Source: Podospora pseudoanserina (lineage: Eukaryota > Ascomycota > Sordariomycetes > Sordariales > Podosporaceae). From it: a stretch of 64,000 bases of DNA. Position numbers and translations under genes: made by a program. The stretch covers positions 1 to 64,000 of the forward strand of contig NC_085923.1 of the NCBI RefSeq assembly GCF_035222485.1. Reading direction: 5' to 3'. The notes below the pieces were generated by a model, which was not told the DNA's origin, did not search any database, and was given only the letters and a program-made list of their open reading frames with translations. Numbering within the stretch: the stretch's first letter is position 1; the number at the start of each line of letters is the position of its first letter. Positions 54,884 to 64,000 of the stretch are shown in pieces.

Positions 54884-56071
54884 TCAGATCTTTTCCCTTA
54901 TGGTCTCCTCCCTTACCGAGTTGCCCCCTTCCAGATCCACACGCACCTCTGTGGTCCGCCAGATTTCTGCCTCCCCGTTCTGCCCATTCGGCCCGAGAAT
55001 GTCCTCCTCGCTCTGCGCCCGGCTGCTGGTCAAGCTCTTCATTCTGATCGCGCCATTGACGTTGCTAACCCCGCTGGTCCCATTCATCCGGCCGTACCCG
55101 GTGGCGCCTGTCTTCTTGGTGGACGCGTTGGCAGTCGCCAATCCAAAGTGCTGCAGCACCTGCTGGAAAGGCTTGCGCAGGCAAGGAATGCAAGCGGCGA
55201 TGAAGGCGACCTGTTCCTCCACCAATGACCACGTACCCATCTGGATGCCCTCCAAGTTGGGGTCTTCGGTAAGACCAAAGTTGGCCGCCATGGTCGCCTT
55301 GACGATGGACGCCGCAGAGGCAAAGATACCCAGAGCCATGAGGACACCGATAACAATACGCTCCCGGAGGGGGATCTGAACCTTTCGGAGGAAGGTCACG
55401 GGCATGAGGGCGAAGATGACGTCGGTGACAATGTTGAAGCTGGCGATGCAGATCGAGTTGACGCGGATGGCACCCTTGCTCCAGCACTTTGCATCGGCAA
55501 CAAGGCCGAGGAGATCCCACGCGGCGTGGAGGGGAATGCACTGCAGGACGGCGGCCAGGGTGCCGTAGATGCTGACAATTATCTGGAGGGCGATCATGAC
55601 CCACAGGAAGTGACGGACAGACTTGCGCTGCTCGAGGCGGAGAAGCATGCCGGCGACGGAGATCTTGATGGCGGCCATGGACCAGGCCCAGATGGGCTGG
55701 GACAGCACGGCAAGCTTGTTGGAGTAGATCACATCGGCGAGGGTAAAGGTCGAGGGGTCACCGCCGAAGGTGTAGGGGACGGTGAGGATGAGGAGGATGG
55801 AGTTGGTCAGGACGAGGACCCAGGCGGCGCTGATGACATAGTCATCCCATCCCATGTGGAAGACCGGGAAGGATCTCGTCCACAACCGGGCGCTGAAAAG
55901 GATGAAGGATATGATGTTGAGGGTGACGGCGGCGGCTGTGAAGGAGTGGGCAGCCGTGTTCGCGGCATCGGTGGGTACGGAGGGGATGAGGCTTGGATCA
56001 GGTGGCCCGGCGAAGGCTCCCGGAGGAGGGCCGCTGGCGCTTCCCGAGGCGCCCGAAGTTGTTGGCTCCAT
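54884..56071 (-). CDS. Seven-helix rhodopsin-domain membrane protein (SAT4/PTH11-related)
   Basis: Single exon, 395 aa from the ATG at 56071. An upstream frame continues to 56428, but the MEPTTSG start precedes a normal Pro/Ser-rich N-terminus and fits the family. Seven hydrophobic segments run from TAAAVTLNIISFILFSARLW to about residue 290. Family marks are MGWDDYVISAAWV after helix 1, IYSNKLAVLSQPIWAWSMAA, KCWSKGAIRVNS and DVIFALMPV. These are typical of the fungal Rhodopsin domain family (plant-pathogen PTH11 relatives without a CFEM domain). Such proteins sit in the plasma membrane and are thought to sense surface cues, but ligands are unproven. The C-terminal tail is Ser/Thr/Glu-rich. 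Confidence 0.85.
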   Translation of the reverse strand: MEPTTSGASGSASGPPPGAFAGPPDPSLIPSVPTDAANTAAHSFTAAAVTLNIISFILFSARLWTRSFPVFHMGWDDYVISAAWVLVLTNSILLILTVPYTFGGDPSTFTLADVIYSNKLAVLSQPIWAWSMAAIKISVAGMLLRLEQRKSVRHFLWVMIALQIIVSIYGTLAAVLQCIPLHAAWDLLGLVADAKCWSKGAIRVNSICIASFNIVTDVIFALMPVTFLRKVQIPLRERIVIGVLMALGIFASAASIVKATMAANFGLTEDPNLEGIQMGTWSLVEEQVAFIAACIPCLRKPFQQVLQHFGLATANASTKKTGATGYGRMNGTSGVSNVNGAIRMKSLTSSRAQSEEDILGPNGQNGEAEIWRTTEVRVDLEGGNSVREETIREKI

Positions 56072-57498
56072 CGTCCCGGCGCAGTGGCTCACAACACAAA
56101 CAGCAAAAAAAGCAAACAGAGAGCAGCGAACAAAACGAAGGGAGGTGGTGGAGGATCTGCGATGAGATGTCAAGGAGCTGTCATGGCCCTGGGTCTGGGG
56201 GATCGGCACGCTCTTATCATCGTCCCAGGGCATCGGTTTCGGTTGGTCACCGAGTCCACCATTGCAACCAAGCAAGATCGGATCTTTCACCCGATTCGCA
56301 ATCCGGGGCTCCATGTCGTCTCCATGTTGATGGATTCCCATGTTGCCTGCCGCAAATCTAGTGGAGAAATTCCCCTCTTGGCCTCGCATTAGCTCAACTG
56401 TCGAGGGGGCCAAAGCGCGTCCGAGCACCTGAGGTCTGAACCCTCATGTAGGGGTCCGGACATGTCAAAACAGTCAACGCACTGGTGCAACGACATTCGA
56501 GATTGCTCTCTCCACCTCGACGCCATGAGTCCAATGGGATGGTTCCCTGATTGCTAGGAATGCCTCGACGCCTCACCTACCTACAGTGGCAGCTGGGTGC
56601 TCTTCGGTGTGTGTGGGCAGGCACGATGGGCCCGCCTGAGGGCAGTATAGTTTCGTAAGTTTGGTAGCACACAACAGCTTGAGAATACAACCACGACCTT
56701 TTCCCCCTCTGTTTTCGACTGTTTGATATACCACACCTTGTGGCACGAACCCACCGTACTGACGCGCACGTGCTTGGAAAGTTCTGCCGAGGATTCGGGC
56801 GGACGAGGCTAGAATTTTGTCTTCCACTAATCTTTAGCGAACATCGTGCCATCTGCAGGAAACGCAATTAAAAAGCAGTCCCAAGCGATGGGATCGAGGT
56901 CGTGGTGGAAACGGTGGCGACGGTTCCCCGGGGGCTCCAGTCCTCCCAAAGAAGAAAAGGGGTCTGGCAAGCAGCAGCGTTGTTCCCTGCCATTGGTCTT
57001 CTCAGTGGACGATGCGCTCTGTCCTTGCCATCACGCTGCTTCCTTCGTGCTATGTTTGAAGGCTTGAATGGGCAGGTCTCTAAATTCTCACTGCTGTCGC
57101 TTTGACGTTTGACTAGTTGACAGCTGCAGCCCCTTCTCCGCCGCTCTTCCCTTAGACTGTTCTACTCATGCATCCGCGGCCCTCTCCCTACGTACCTTAC
57201 CTAGGCCTGCCCGGGAATAGTGCCCACCCTGGAGCCGAGTCTCCCGTCATCTGTGCGCGAAATTTTTGAGCACTCGCCGACATTTGGCGCTGAAGCATTT
57301 AATGTGTTTCTGCTTCGCTTCTTTGGCCCGACAGTGTTTCGTTCCTGGGCCGGGAACAACATGGTGACTTTTCTTTCCCTCTCTTTTTGACTTGGCAAAA
57401 CCCCCCCACAAATCGGACCGGAGGCCCGGGGCGAACAATCGATCGTCGCCCGAGCGTCGTCGCTGGCGAGATCGACATGTCCCGGGGACGGTGATGAA
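56072..57498. other. Intergenic, 1.4 kb
   Basis: Upstream region of the rhodopsin-domain gene, including the extension of its reading frame to 56428. A frame of similar length runs antisense. No other gene is supported. Confidence 0.45.
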
Positions 57499-58530
57499 CT
57501 ATCTGTTGATGGCTAGCCGGGCTCGGACCTGGGTCAGATTTTCGTGACTGGTAAGATCGATCCAGCGCAGAGTCAGCGGGGTTGGGAGCTTTTTCGGGTT
57601 GGGAGCAGAGCGGAGGTGGTGGTGGATGGGGTGGCCAATGGTCCGTTGCGCTGCAACGGGAAGGTCCGTGTGGTAGAGGGTGAAATCCCTTTCGAGCTTC
57701 ATGGACTGGAGCACGCCGGAGACAAGGTCCCTTGCTGCGACCTTACGGGGCTGAGGGAGCAAGCGGTTGCGAGGAGAAGGAGAACCACGGCTTTCCGAAG
57801 CCGGTCTAGCCCCTGGATCTACACCAGAATTGCCCTTCTCATCTTGTGCTATCACACTCACCAAAGCGCCGGTTCTGGGTAAACCAAACCGATGAGCTGA
57901 GAGTAAAGCCGCGTCGGCCCGTTCCTTTTCCAGGTCGTCTTCTGAAGCCATTATAGCCTTGACAAGAGGCTGTAGATAGTAGCTCCTGCACGGCATTCTC
58001 CACCGGTGCTTTTCCGTTTTGCACACGTCTGCCCTCCGAGATGACAGCAGTTGGGTCGTCAAAGGTGCGTCCATCAGGGCGGTGTACTCGACAAGCAGTA
58101 TACTGTGCAACATGCTCGGGGCATGGTCGAAGCCCCCAGGCCATGGGCCTGAACGGGGACTGTGGAGATGAAAGCGCAACTCAAGATCAGCGAGCGGGTT
58201 GAATAGGCCGGAATATCTCATCGAAGCACGTTGCAAGAATTCGGGTCTGTCGTTCTGGCAGGAATCGACAACTAGCCTGAAGAGGCCTGCGAGGCGGGCA
58301 TCTTCCCATTGCAGAAGTGTACTCCGTGCCTCTGAAAGCCCCCGCTGAAGATGTTGCAGGAAAAGATTCATCATGAAGTCTTTGCTGAATCGGTTGTACA
58401 AGCATTTGGATGAAAGCCAGATTGCGTGAATTTCGTTGAACGAAGTCATGTGGCCGAGGTTGGCTTCAAAGATGAGAATCAGAATCTCTGATGGGAGCTG
58501 CTGGAACGGAGATGTTGGAGAGGTTGTCAT
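57499..58530 (-). CDS. Hypothetical F-box-like protein
   Basis: Single exon, 343 aa. The N-terminus FQQLPSEILILIFEANLGHM followed by IHAIWLSSKCLYNRFSKDF has the LPxEILxxIF opening and the leucine/tryptophan-type second helix of an F-box. The rest is not LRR or WD40. It has helical regions (LQHLQRGLSEARSTLLQWED, KAIMASEDDLEKERADAALL) and a basic Pro/Ser-rich stretch near 255-280. F-box proteins recruit targets to SCF ubiquitin ligases. Here the F-box is weak and the target region is unrecognised. Coding potential is supported by length and even composition. Confidence 0.6.
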   Translation of the reverse strand: MTTSPTSPFQQLPSEILILIFEANLGHMTSFNEIHAIWLSSKCLYNRFSKDFMMNLFLQHLQRGLSEARSTLLQWEDARLAGLFRLVVDSCQNDRPEFLQRASMRYSGLFNPLADLELRFHLHSPRSGPWPGGFDHAPSMLHSILLVEYTALMDAPLTTQLLSSRRADVCKTEKHRWRMPCRSYYLQPLVKAIMASEDDLEKERADAALLSAHRFGLPRTGALVSVIAQDEKGNSGVDPGARPASESRGSPSPRNRLLPQPRKVAARDLVSGVLQSMKLERDFTLYHTDLPVAAQRTIGHPIHHHLRSAPNPKKLPTPLTLRWIDLTSHENLTQVRARLAINR

Positions 58531-59320
58531 GGCTATAGTCTTCGGGAGTCGTGGTCAAGTAGATGAATGGTCGTTGTAGAGTCAATGTTGGGATGTTGAC
58601 GACCACCAAGGGGTATACACTTTATTCTTCTTACACTGCTGGGGGTTTCAATTTCTGTACTGATGGCTTTGGATACGTCAGCCTAGGAGGCAGCCAATGT
58701 TCAACGAGGACGCGCCACTTTGGCTTCGAAGCCTCAGCTTTGGCTTGGCAACCCGCCTCCGCTGGCTCCCTCTTCGACCATCACAGGTTCTCAGTGATGT
58801 GTACAGTGATGTGTATTGTGCGTAATCAATGGTCACAATTCTACCTGCCTGAAATCATGGCACTAAAGTTTTCAGTTTCGTCTGTGAAAGTGCATGTGCT
58901 CTCTCCATCTTGAGTCAAAGCAGATATACAACATATGCAAAGTTGCAGTAGTATCATCATTTCAATGAAAATAACCAGCAAAAAGTTGAGTGGAATGGAC
59001 ACAACAGCATCGGGCGAGTATAATTTGGGGTTTTCTACGATTGGAGACTCGCGCTGGTCAAAACTGAATTGGGCCTTTGTTGATATAGGTTTTCCTGGGT
59101 TTTGCTTCACACTCTGAAGCAGTACCCCTGAACTCTCTAAGCCGTTGTTCCTAGGTCTGTTATGGAAATAAAGAGACAAATAGCAAAGACATCAATGATG
59201 GCATCATCTTCTCTTCAAGATCAACACCCACTCATCCACCTATCAAGAAAGATAATGTGTTTCGCCTCTCTCCTTCGTGCCTCCATCAGTTTAACCCCCA
59301 CTTCACACTGCATACATCAA
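58531..59320. other. Intergenic, 0.8 kb
   Basis: Promoter of the F-box-like gene and 5' flank of the tRNA. No coding frame is supported. Confidence 0.5.
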
Positions 59321-59402
59321 GGCGTGGTGGCAGAGTGGTCTAATGCGCAAGACTAGAAATCTTGTTCCTTCGGGAGCGTCTGTTCGAATCAGGCCCACGT
59401 CG
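59321..59402 (+). tRNA. tRNA-Ser (anticodon AGA), no intron
   Basis: An 82-nt type II tRNA. The acceptor pairs GGCGTGG with CCACGTC (one G-U), with discriminator G. The anticodon stem CAAGA/TCTTG carries the loop CTAGAAA, so the anticodon is AGA (59355-59357), reading UCU/UCC serine codons after A-to-I editing. A short variable arm (TCC/GGA stem) follows, then T-arm GTCTG/CAGGC with loop TTCGAAT. The box A (TGGCAGAGTGG) and box B (GTTCGAATC) promoters are intact. Confidence 0.95.
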
Positions 59403-60123
59403 TTGACAATTTCCTTTTTGTCCTGACCATCTTCTCCCGTAGCGCAGCCTCCACTCTGTCTCCCCAGCCCCACCCCATCTTTCGATCGAGCACACACACC
59501 ACACCAAAGCCAATTCCACTTCCCCTGATTACAACCTGGAAGTGCTCTAACTTTTTAAGCGAATGCAGGCAGCTACCTAGAACCTACTTGTACAAGGTGT
59601 CAACCTAATATAAAACAGAAACGAATCTGCAGCAGAGATCGATAACCGGAGATAAATAAAAAAACCCAAGATGAGTCCATTTTTTCCACAAAGCCCCTAT
59701 CTACATCCGAAAACTCCTTCGCGAGGTATCTGACAACAGAAATGACAAAATGATAACAGAGGTGAACCTGTTTTCCCAGACAAATATTTCCAACTTTCAA
59801 AGGATAGACAAGAAGTTGTGGTTGTTGATGATGATGTCCCTTCCTGTCCGTCCCCATAAATAACAGAGCAGGGTCTATATACACAAATGTCCCTCCTCAC
59901 CCAAACACAGCAAAGGCATGACCAACAGCCCACCCATACACGCGCGCTGTCTCGCGACGACATTGGAGCCAAAAAGAAAGGGGAAGGTTTTCCCAGATTG
60001 ACGACGAGGTGCGACGCGACACTAAAAAGATTTACGACCCATAGCAAAACAGAAATAAATACCGGATATGCAAACAGATTCAAGGGAATATCGAGAAACA
60101 AGGAAATCACATGGGTAACCGCT
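59403..60123. other. Intergenic, 0.7 kb
   Basis: tRNA 3' flank, and probable 3' UTR of the flavin-carrier-like gene. I see no strong T-run terminator directly after the tRNA; the nearest short T-rich stretch is about 10-15 bp downstream. Confidence 0.45.
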
Positions 60124-62473
60124 CTAGTCGTACCCGGCGCCACGTTGCCATTGACTGCCAAAACCGTTAGTAAGACCGTTAAGCGTCATCCAATATTGAG
60201 CTAGAGACTCACTTTCCACCTTGCGGCTTTGGTGGTGACGAAGTCTTTGGTAAACTGCCGTCGCTCCCCGACGCCGTCAAGGGGCTCGGTGCCCTGACAC
60301 TCCCACTGGCCTGATTTCTCAGGTGGTGGCCCTGTCCACCCGGTTTCTCCGACATGTAGACACCACCTGGAGCAATCATGGAACTCCTCACGCTATTCCT
60401 CGCCGAGTCCCTGACGCTCTTGAGGGAATACCGATTGGGACTCGTGTTGGATCCTGCTGTGCCAGGGCGTGGGAGCCCACCGACGTTGGCAGGGCTCGAC
60501 CGGGCACTCTCGTCATCGTCCAAGTCGATCGTCTTGCCAGTTCCGCGCGCTGTAGCGGCCAACGCATCCAACTCCGAGGTCGTGGCGATGTGCGTCTGGG
60601 ACTTGATGAAGCTCGTGCGGTCGTCGTTCATAAACTGGTATCGTGTGTCGGGGTTGTTGTGGAACAGAATGATACCCGTGGTAATGATGAGCATGAGCAG
60701 GAGGATCAGCGAAAAGGCGGCGTTGGCAATCCAGAGAACGACACCGACCACTCCAATCACAAGACCGGGAAGACCAAACACGTCGGTAAAAACGAAGAGG
60801 AAAATGGCGTTGACAAAGTTAAGGGAGCAAATGGCGATGTTGAAAGAGTTTGTCGACTTGTCCATGAAGGGACGGATCACACTGACGGTGATGAGGGCAG
60901 CTGCCTCAATGATGATCAGGGCGACAGCCTGGACGACACCAGAGCGCTGGGCCAGCGCAATAAACATGCCCTTGACCAGGATGTAGACAAGTGTTGGGAC
61001 GATGAAGTAGTAAGCCGAAGCGCGGTACTGAACGTACAAGAAGCCCCACTTGTTGAGAACGCGAGGCTCCGAGAACAGAATGTAGGCTGGGTTGCGGTGG
61101 AGCGCGACGCTGCGCCGGGCGATTTGGATAATTTTGAAAGCAGCGTAGCTCAAGGCGCCGAGCATGCTGAAAAGGAAGAACACAGCGAGAACAACGGCGC
61201 CCGGCGAGTCGACCTGCGTAAACTCCCACAGGCAAAGGATAACAACAGGGGGGAAGCAGACCAAGGTAAGGCGGAAGAGGATGCCCTTCAAGGTTGTCAA
61301 CCAGCCGGTCCTGAACTCGGAAAACCGGTCGCCCTTGGAAATCTTGAGCCTGACAGCCAATTCCACGCCCACCTTGAACAGCAGTACCAGAATGACCAAG
61401 ACCAAGCACAAGATGTAGAAGAAGGTGATGCCGGTCAAGAACAGGTTGGTTGTCTCAATCCGGGCCCGGAAGGCAACTCTTTGGATACCATAGACGATGT
61501 AGCTGCCCCACTCGGTCTTTTCGTAAGAACGCTTTCCAAGAGTGCTGGCGTGGTGAGCAATATCGGTCGCCCTTTTCTGAATGGCCTGGACGGCAGGCTC
61601 CAGCACCGGCAATGAGCGCTTCATCTTTTCGACCTGAACCGACACGATGCTGAGCGTGTCGAAAATGACGGAGGCTGTTCCGCCAGTGGAGCGCTGGTAC
61701 CATGTCAGGATGGTTTGGATGAAACCGACCCTGATGATACCCATAGTCCACTGGAAATCCTGAGTCCATGACTGCACGACGGGAGGTAGCGAGACGCTGC
61801 AGAGGCCGATCATGGCCTGAGACTGGAAGTAGGCGAGCAGAGCCAAGGTGTTGGCAGCAATATGGGAGGCGGCATTGGTGAAGCCCAGGCCCGCAACGAT
61901 GGCGGATGCGATGAAAGCCACGAGGATCACCGCAGCCGCAGCCCATTTCACGCCAATAAGATCAACAGTCTTTCCGTTGGATACATCAGCCTCCAGACAC
62001 GCGATGGTCTGACCCTTGTTCTCTCCGGACGTCATGTTGATGTAGACCCTGACAGTCGCATCCAAGTCGGGGAATGTGTAGGCAATGCCTGGGATGACAT
62101 CGAGCGCCTCTTTGTCGAAGGGTCCCAGGTTGAAGGGGTGCGTCATCTTTCCTGATACCATGGGACATAACCCCATGATTTTGGCCTCGCAGGGATCAAC
62201 CGTGGTTTGAATTGCCTTGTAGCCATAGGCGATGATGGTGATGTCGAACAACACATAGCCCTCGATGGATGATGTGGCCAGCAGGTCGATTGCAACGGTC
62301 CTGTTGTTGGGCGTGAAGACGACATCGAAGAGACTGGCTGTGAAGCCCGAGCTTGCCTGACAGGCGGCCAACGAACTCGATCGGAGGACAGATTCGGCGG
62401 TGACAACGACGGGTAGAAGGAGGGTAGCGAGAGTGGAGATGGCGAAAAGAGGGTTCAAAGATGGAAGCCGCAT
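60124..62473 (-). CDS. TRP-like membrane protein of the flavin-carrier (FLC) family
   Basis: Two exons in coding order, 62473-60213 and 60154-60124, give 763 aa. The 58-nt intron has donor GTGAGT and a perfect TACTAAC branch site; splicing ends the protein GNQWQRGAGYD. Without splicing it stops at GGK. The ATG at 62473 opens a signal peptide (MRLPSLNPLFAISTLATLLL). An ML-like lipid-binding domain (TRP_N) follows (about 30-165), with cysteines in LAACQAS, DPCEAKIMGLCP and IACLEAD. The TRP-like region has about nine membrane segments up to about residue 615. The cytoplasmic tail is Ser/Pro-rich. Yeast Flc1-3 and S. pombe Pkd2 act in FAD transport, calcium and wall integrity at ER, vacuole or plasma membrane. 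The exact paralogue cannot be told. Confidence 0.88.
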
Positions 62474-64000
62474 CTTGGTTGATGGGAAGCCCGGCCGGGG
62501 CGGAAGGGCTTTGGATCGGTCGGGATTATGGGATGAAGGCTGGTCGGAGCTTGTTAATGGATGGTCGACGGTTTGATGGCGGCTGGCGAGCAAACGAGAC
62601 GGTCGGCGACGGTGTGGTTTTGGCCCAGTTTTTGTTCAGACTTGCATTCTCCTGTCGTGGTTCCAACGGTGGCCAGGCCTGAGTCAGCGCGAGGATGGCC
62701 GGGCGGCCCTCGATAACGGGCGACGGCAACGGCGACGGCGACGGTCGGTCGTTGGTTCGAGGTTCCGAATCGATGGTCGTGCGCATTCAAGCTTTCGAAA
62801 GTGTTCGTCCCAATTGGATTAGCGGAGATGGAGCGGGCGACGGGGGCTGGCTGGGGTTAGGTGAGAAGGGCAGAAGAGTAATAAACGAGTGACAGAGATT
62901 GTTGTTGACAGCGACCGACAGGTTCCTAGCACGATGCCATCCAACAGTTCTTGGTAAGACAGACAGATCAACAAAGAACAGATCAATTGCGCAAAAGCTA
63001 GAAGGAGGTTGATGGCTGATTGATGATGGATGGAGACAGGCAATTCGACGGCGAGTGGGGGGGAGGGTCTGCCGAAAACAGCGCCGCCTGGGAAAAGCTC
63101 GTGTCAAAGCAGTTGGGCAGATGCAGCGACCAGGGGCAGCCATGGCAGCACAAAAACAAAGGCACGGTGGCTGAGCCGCCCACGGGGAAAACGAGAATCC
63201 CGTCGAATTCAGCGTCAGCCAACAGTCAATTTCCTGCCGATGCGTCCTTGGCACACCCCGCTATGCCCTTTTGGGTGCTTATCACCCTTATCGTGCCCTC
63301 CAGGATGAGGTCATCTGCAGAAGCGAGAGATCAACGGCCCCGTTTGGTTGGCTGGAAAAAGGCCTCGTCAGCTGAAAAGAATGGGGCCGTCCCTATGCTT
63401 TGAGATGAACCACTTCAAAACTTAAAACTTCTACGAGATCAAACGAGAAATATCGAAAGCCACAGCCTCCTCCTTTACCAACCACATCTCCGTATGCTGA
63501 TATGCCACCAGCTATCCAACAGACAAACACACGATCCGGTAGATTCCAGCAGACAAAAATTCAGGGCTGAGCTCTGCAGGCTAGCCGGATTCGCCTGATT
63601 TGCCTGAGGTAACATGTGTCAGCAAGGGTTGGGTTTGTGCATCGTACTCTATGCTCGCAAATGCAAGCAAGTCTGTAGTTGGGATGGCGCGAGCAGCGTA
63701 TGAGCTGTCCCAGACAACCTTCGCGGTCTCCGCTTTCTACCACAGGCTCTGCAAGCAAGTAAGCAGGATTGAAACAAGCCTTGACATGACAGAGGCGCGA
63801 GATAGCATCTCCAGGATGAGGATCCATGTTGCGAGCTACTGCCCAAGTAACTATATGTAACCAGGATGTAGACGGCCTGCCACCAGGTTGTTCGTAGTGT
63901 ATCTAATCAATATCTAATTAGCAGGAATGATACGGCCACCGTAAGGTAACTAGAACTGCATACCGGGACATAGTCGCCACTGCTTTTTGGACTTGACCCA
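62474..64000. other. Upstream region and window end, 1.5 kb, no supported gene
   Basis: Long upstream region of the flavin-carrier-like gene with a GGCGAC-type trinucleotide-rich run (about 62715-62750). The frames near 63020-63400 and 63560-63860 lack domain or splice support. Confidence 0.4.

Noticed and set aside
55526-56392. 288-codon open frame on the plus strand
   Set aside because: Antisense to the rhodopsin-domain gene. It is Gly/Asp/Glu-rich, as expected from reversed hydrophobic codons.
56072-56428. Upstream in-frame extension of the rhodopsin-domain gene (119 extra residues)
   Set aside because: The extension contains a hydrophobic segment that would add an extra helix before the usual N-terminus. 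The internal ATG at 56071 fits the family better.
60323-61615. 430-codon open frame on the plus strand
   Set aside because: It lies exactly opposite the conserved flavin-carrier-like gene. Its charged, repetitive composition is the mirror of codon bias on the true strand.

Overview
The window is nuclear DNA of a filamentous ascomycete, most likely a Sordariomycete close to the Sordariales. The evidence is 50-100 nt GT-AG introns with CTAAC-type branch sites, CT-rich promoters, genes on both strands without operons, a pogo/Fot1-type transposon whose stops look like repeat-induced point mutation (RIP), and ascomycete core genes (ISU1, MAD2, UBP14, argininosuccinate lyase). Exon borders were placed by eye from splice signals and reading-frame continuity. 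No alignment or database search was run.

Layout. 0-5 kb: the 3' end of an unrecognised gene, a secreted collagen-like Gly-X-Y protein (-) and a secreted LVIVD/choice-of-anchor-B protein (+). 6-13 kb: a vacuolar amino-acid transporter, argininosuccinate lyase and an S33-type alpha/beta hydrolase, all on the minus strand. 14.8-20.3 kb: a conserved block with the Fe-S scaffold ISU1, the deubiquitinase UBP14 and the spindle-checkpoint protein MAD2. 20.5-25.5 kb: an unrecognised proline/serine-rich coding region, then a 1.86-kb pogo/Fot1-like DNA transposon with perfect 51-bp terminal inverted repeats and a TA target duplication. 26-36 kb: a single-pass membrane protein, two hydrolase or secreted proteins, a secreted FAD oxidoreductase, a small mitochondrial-type membrane protein and RNase H1. 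37.8-43.3 kb: a short-chain dehydrogenase and a three-repeat Myb protein. 43.3-47.1 kb is gene-poor with one possible orphan or degraded gene. 47.1-54 kb: a sugar transporter, a SnoaL-like secreted protein, an HSL-type esterase and a carotenoid oxygenase. 54.9-62.5 kb: a rhodopsin-domain 7TM protein, an F-box-like protein, tRNA-Ser(AGA) and a TRP-like flavin-carrier-family protein.

The housekeeping genes act independently (arginine synthesis, Fe-S assembly, free-ubiquitin recycling, spindle checkpoint, RNA:DNA hybrid removal). The accessory genes are mostly secreted, membrane or redox proteins. The run at 47.1-54 kb could be a small metabolic neighbourhood, but it lacks a backbone synthase and a regulator.

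The most notable items are: the collagen-like protein with a 36-bp tandem DNA repeat; the transposon, which has identical ends but five in-frame stops that are all TAG; the unrecognised gene next to it; a likely GC-AG intron in the Myb gene; and two introns that could give protein isoforms (esterase and flavin-carrier-like gene).
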